DNA of 9,388 bases from Pseudomonas sp. (GTDB taxonomy: Bacteria; Pseudomonadota; Gammaproteobacteria; Pseudomonadales; Pseudomonadaceae): positions 1-9,388 of the forward strand of contig SKFV01000136.1 in the NCBI GenBank assembly GCA_007117785.1, in the 5' to 3' direction. The notes under the pieces are model-generated. The model ran no database searches. It had not been told where the DNA came from and saw only the letters and a list, made by a program, of their open reading frames with translations. The translations under genes were made by a program, and so were the position numbers. Positions 6,794 through 9,388 of the stretch are shown one piece after another; position 1 is the stretch's first letter, and each line of letters starts with the position of its first letter.

Positions 6794-7725
6794 GACTGCT
6801 CCTGCTCGCCGTGCACCAGCTCGACAAAGATATCTTCCAGCGAACTCTGGCTGGAATGCAGATCCTTGTACTCGATACCTGCATCGCCCAACAGGCGTAA
6901 CAGGGTTGCGATGCCACTGCGCTTGGCATGGGCGTCATAGGTGTAGACCAGCTGGTAACCCGCGTCCGCCAGGCTCAGCGGTAAATCCGCCAATGCGGCG
7001 GGAATGTCGTGCAATGGCTGCTGCAGATGAACGCTCAGCTGCTTGCTACCAAGCCGCTGCATCAGCACCTGCTTGTCTTCCACCAGCATCAGCTCACCCT
7101 GACGGATGACACCGATACGATCAGCCATTTCTTCGGCCTCTTCGATGTAGTGGGTGGTCAGAATGATGGTGACACCCTGATCACGTAAGCGCCGCACCAG
7201 CGCCCACATGTCGCGCCGCAGCTCGACATCCACACCGGCAGTCGGCTCATCCAGGAACAGCACGTCCGGCTCATGCGCCAGCGCCTTGGCAATCAATACC
7301 CGCCGCTTCATACCGCCGGACAGGTGCATGATGCGCTCATCACGCTTGTCCCACAGCGACAGGTCACGCAATACATGCTCCAGATGGGCCGCATCCGGAC
7401 GCTTGCCGAACAGACCTCGGCTGAGCTTGAGGGTCGCCCAGACGGTATCGAACATATTGTTGGTCAGCTCTTGCGGCACCAGGCCAATCAGTTGCCGCGC
7501 GTCGCGGTAGTCACGCACAGTGTCGTGCCCATCAACCAGCACCTGCCCGCTGCTGGCATTCACCAGACCACAGATGATGCTGATCAGCGTCGTCTTGCCC
7601 GCCCCGTTGGGCCCGAGCAAGGCAAGGATTTCGCCGCGGTAGATCGTCAGATCAAGCTGTTTCAGTGCCTGAAAGCCGGACTCATAGGTCTTGCTCAGGC
7701 CACTGATCTGGATAATGGGGTCCAC
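6790..7725 (-). CDS. yadG: ABC transporter ATP-binding protein, YadG-like
   Basis: Cytoplasmic ATPase subunit (311 residues) that powers the YadH-like permease encoded directly downstream. All nucleotide-binding motifs are intact: Walker A GPNGAGKT (38-45), Q-loop Gln85, signature LSGGM (135-139), Walker B VLFLDEP with catalytic Glu160, D-loop AGVD (163-166) and switch His191 in TTHYIEEAEE. Residues from about 220 to 311 form the C-terminal extension seen in this drug/lipid-export class, ending SLEDIFVELV. The start is GTG at 7725, not ATG; it has GGAG 5 bp upstream (7731-7734), and an ATG at 7736 is out of frame. The gene lies 71 bp downstream of the GST-like gene on the same strand, and its stop overlaps the permease start by 4 bp. 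Confidence 0.96.
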   Translation of the reverse strand: MDPIIQISGLSKTYESGFQALKQLDLTIYRGEILALLGPNGAGKTTLISIICGLVNASSGQVLVDGHDTVRDYRDARQLIGLVPQELTNNMFDTVWATLKLSRGLFGKRPDAAHLEHVLRDLSLWDKRDERIMHLSGGMKRRVLIAKALAHEPDVLFLDEPTAGVDVELRRDMWALVRRLRDQGVTIILTTHYIEEAEEMADRIGVIRQGELMLVEDKQVLMQRLGSKQLSVHLQQPLHDIPAALADLPLSLADAGYQLVYTYDAHAKRSGIATLLRLLGDAGIEYKDLHSSQSSLEDIFVELVHGEQEQS

Positions 7726-7760
7726 AGTGTCTCCATCAGGGGAAGGCGGTCAGGCAGGGA

Positions 7761-7788
7761 CGCCCGCAACGGATTGTCCGGGCGGGCG
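7761..7788. repeat. GC-rich inverted repeat between GST-like and ATPase genes
   Basis: CGCCCGC (7761-7767) and GCGGGCG (7782-7788) form a 7-bp stem with a 14-nt loop, 9 bp beyond the stop of the GST-like gene. No T-run follows on the minus strand. It may weakly attenuate or stabilise the transcript between the two genes, or simply be chance in GC-rich DNA. Confidence 0.3.
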
Positions 7789-7796
7789 CTGACAGG

Positions 7797-8732
7797 TCAG
7801 CCCGCCACGACTCTGAAGCCGAAGCGCGGAAAGTGCACCCGCACAGTACCGGCTCGCTCATCGGTGCGCTCGATAATGATTTCTTCGGCATCTTCATGCA
7901 CCAGACTACCGGTCACTGGATCAGTCCCGTAATCCACCGCACTGACGCTGACCGTCTGGCCTTTGCTGAAACCGCCCGGGCTGGCAAAAGGCGTATCCGG
8001 CAACGGCTCGGGATCGCTTTCGCGGGCGATGCGCAACGCCTCTTCACCGCTCATTTCGCTGTGCGCACCATGCCCCATGTCAGCCATACGACGCATCCAG
8101 GCCTGCACCGCCGGATAGGGATCAAGTGCATCGGCTACCGCTTTATTGCTGCCGACAAACCACAACGGATGGTAGTAAGCAAAGTCCGCTACACTCGGAG
8201 TATCGCCAAGCAGGAAGTCACCATCGCGATTAAGTTGGGTTTCCAACCGGCCGAGCAGGCTGGGCCACTGCGACAGCGCAACATCAGTTTCCAGGCGGGT
8301 AGCGGTACCACCGGCAAACAGCGCCTGACGATCAGCGACAAAAGCCTTGGCGACCGCTTCCGGCAAACTACCGAAACGCTCGGCCAGCCCCTTGGGCTGG
8401 AAGTTGATCGCCACCGCATGCTGGAACAGCACCTGATCGGCAAATTGCGACAGCCCGCTGGCAGCTGCTTCCCGGCCTTCCGGAAAGAGTGCCGGCATGG
8501 CTTTTTCGTGCTCCAGGCGACGGGCAATCAGCGCAGTATCGCAATAGATATCACACCCCACCTGCATCACCGGTGTTTTCCGATAGCCGCCTGTCAGCGC
8601 AGTCAGGTCAGGTTTTGGCATAACCGGCGGAATCATCACCGAATGCCAGGACAAACCCTTGAAACCCAGCATCAGGCGGGCTTTTTCAGCAAAAGGCGAT
8701 TGCGGGTAATGGTGCAAAATCAGGTCACTCAT
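7797..8732 (-). CDS. Glutathione S-transferase-like protein with C-terminal extension
   Basis: Predicted cytoplasmic protein of 311 residues. Residues 1 to about 80 look like a thioredoxin-fold GST N-terminal domain: LILHHYPQSPFAEKARLMLG (Ser9 area, strand-helix start), a cis-proline context in GGYRKTPVMQVG, and the glutathione-contact Asp/Thr pair in CDTALIARRLE. A helical GST_C-like part follows (about 85-210), with the typical FLLGDTPSVADFAYY near residue 175. The last 70 or so residues (from about 240) are not part of a usual GST of 200-230 residues. They are predicted beta-rich (GQTVSVSAVDYG, EEIIIERTDE, VRVHFPRFGFRV). From memory, Pseudomonas homologues share this tail, so it is a family trait. 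The start is ATG 8732, with GGAG 7 bp upstream (8740-8743), in preference to an ATG at 8786 that has no support. It overlaps the stop of the GIY-YIG gene by 8 bp. The substrate is unknown. Confidence 0.9.
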   Translation of the reverse strand: MSDLILHHYPQSPFAEKARLMLGFKGLSWHSVMIPPVMPKPDLTALTGGYRKTPVMQVGCDIYCDTALIARRLEHEKAMPALFPEGREAAASGLSQFADQVLFQHAVAINFQPKGLAERFGSLPEAVAKAFVADRQALFAGGTATRLETDVALSQWPSLLGRLETQLNRDGDFLLGDTPSVADFAYYHPLWFVGSNKAVADALDPYPAVQAWMRRMADMGHGAHSEMSGEEALRIARESDPEPLPDTPFASPGGFSKGQTVSVSAVDYGTDPVTGSLVHEDAEEIIIERTDERAGTVRVHFPRFGFRVVAG

Positions 8733-9129
8733 GGGGGTTCTCCGTGTTATTTGCGCCCAGCTTAGTCGTTGCTTGCCCGGCTGCACAGCTATTCGCCGTT
8801 ACTGATAGTGTCGCATCGAACTGACTGATCAGTCGTTCCTTGGCGGCACGCCTGAGGCGCTTGATGGCTATTTCTTCACGCAGGGCCGTGCCATGGTCCG
8901 CACAGCGCTGTTGCCAGACCAATGCTTCGGCGGGGCTGCGGTTAAAAAAGCGGGCGCCCCGGCCATTACGGTGCTGCTCGAAGCGCCGCTGTGGGTCAGT
9001 GCTGATACCCGTGTACAGATGCCCGTTGGCGGCACGCACCATATAAACCCACCAGACAGGTGCAGCGACAGGGGTTTCGGCAGTATGCTTGCAGGACGAC
9101 AAAGGCATGCTCAGGATTGAGGGAGTCAT
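8725..9129 (-). CDS. GIY-YIG nuclease-fold protein (YhbQ/UPF0213-like)
   Basis: Small protein (up to 134 residues) with a GIY-YIG domain at about residues 26-97. The motif strands are VYMV and LYTGIS, followed by the helix with conserved Arg (DPQRRFEQH) and the Glu-bearing helix ALREEIAIKRL, closing with KERLI. This matches YhbQ-type stand-alone domains of about 100 residues, thought to act on DNA or in repair, with no firm role. The last 35 or so residues (from about SQFDATLS) are polar, have no recognisable domain and run into the start of the GST-like gene, which overlaps by 8 bp. The start is uncertain: ATG 9129 leaves only 2 bp to the divergent asparaginase gene and has no Shine-Dalgarno sequence. 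ATG 9108 (MPLSS) is an equally plausible start; ATG 9042 would cut the first strand of the fold. Confidence 0.87.
   Translation of the reverse strand: MTPSILSMPLSSCKHTAETPVAAPVWWVYMVRAANGHLYTGISTDPQRRFEQHRNGRGARFFNRSPAEALVWQQRCADHGTALREEIAIKRLRRAAKERLISQFDATLSVTANSCAAGQATTKLGANNTENPHE
9119..9125 (+). promoter_or_regulatory. Strong ribosome binding site of the asparaginase gene
   Basis: GAGGGAG at 9119-9125 lies 6 bp before the ATG at 9132 and fixes that start. If the divergent GIY-YIG gene starts at 9129, this site is also its codons 2-4 read on the other strand. Confidence 0.75.
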
Positions 9130-9131
9130 AG

Positions 9132-9388
9132 ATGTTTATACAGATTTTCACCACTGGCGGCACCTTCGACAAGGTCTATTTTGATGCCCTGAGTGATTAC
9201 CAGATCGGTGAACCCCAGGCTGGTGAACTGCTGCAGCAGGCGCGCATCAATGGCGAGTTTGCCGTGCAGTCACTGGTCAAAAAGGACAGCCTGGAACTGA
9301 ACGATGCCGATCGTGAACTCATTCACGCCGCCGTCACCGCCTGCCCGCACCGGCATATCCTGATTACCCACGGCACCGACACCATGAC
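9132..9388 (+). CDS. L-asparaginase-family protein, N-terminal 85 residues (3' end outside window)
   Basis: Start of a type I/II asparaginase-superfamily gene (COG0252), predicted to hydrolyse asparagine or a related amide to the acid and ammonia. Both halves of the active-site signature seen in this part are present: TTGGTFDK at residues 7-14, where Thr8 corresponds to the nucleophile of the TGGT motif, and ITHGTDTM at 78-85, where Thr82-Asp83 form the second catalytic pair. Only about 70 residues separate the two motifs, close to the spacing in full-length enzymes. The IGEP and KKDSLELNDADREL stretches resemble the short single-domain asparaginase-like proteins (about 160-170 residues) of Pseudomonas; the total length cannot be checked here. 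No signal peptide is visible, so it is probably cytoplasmic. The gene is cut by the window end. Confidence 0.9.
   Translation, partial: MFIQIFTTGGTFDKVYFDALSDYQIGEPQAGELLQQARINGEFAVQSLVKKDSLELNDADRELIHAAVTACPHRHILITHGTDTM

Noticed and set aside
7833..8765. 310-codon open frame on the plus strand
   Set aside because: Antisense to the GST-like gene, which has motifs and a ribosome binding site; the translation looks like codon-bias shadow.
5475..9129. The five minus-strand genes as one dedicated system (for example defence or detoxification)
   Set aside because: Only the ABC pair is functionally linked by sequence. GIY-YIG, GST-like and GNAT proteins are common housekeeping or accessory genes, and two 71-bp gaps with hairpins weaken the case for a single co-ordinated unit.

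Overview
The window is an ordinary chromosomal segment of a gammaproteobacterium, most likely a member of the Pseudomonadaceae. Evidence for this is the GC-rich codon use, Pseudomonas-like versions of NdpA/YejK, the long glutathione S-transferase-like protein and the short asparaginase, and the repeat and MITE content. The exact genus cannot be fixed from the sequence alone; a Halopseudomonas-type lineage is only a guess. Both ends cut through genes.

Left part, plus strand (1-5330): the 3' three quarters of valS (valyl-tRNA synthetase), then a YfbS-type SLC13 permease with two cytoplasmic RCK_C (TrkA_C) domains and a probable intrinsic terminator. A 320-bp non-coding spacer follows, filled with palindromes: a REP-like inverted doublet and a run of short hairpins. 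After it comes the nucleoid-associated protein YejK/NdpA.

Junction (5331-5474): a 138-bp element with perfect 15-bp terminal inverted repeats and no coding capacity, best read as a MITE. It fits almost exactly between the stop codons of two convergent genes.

Right part, minus strand (9129 down to 5475): five genes read in one direction. They are a GIY-YIG nuclease-fold protein, a GST-like protein with a C-terminal extension, a YadG-type ABC ATPase, its YadH-type ABC-2 permease, and a GNAT acetyltransferase. GIY-YIG/GST and ATPase/permease overlap and are probably translationally coupled. The ATPase and permease almost certainly form one transporter. The other genes have no evident shared pathway. 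At the right edge a short L-asparaginase-family gene starts on the plus strand, only 2 bp from the longest possible start of the GIY-YIG gene.

I found no phage, CRISPR, toxin-antitoxin, secretion or biosynthetic system, and no RNA gene. The points most worth a second look are the non-coding elements: the MITE between convergent genes and the palindrome-rich spacer. Housekeeping-type genes make up the rest.
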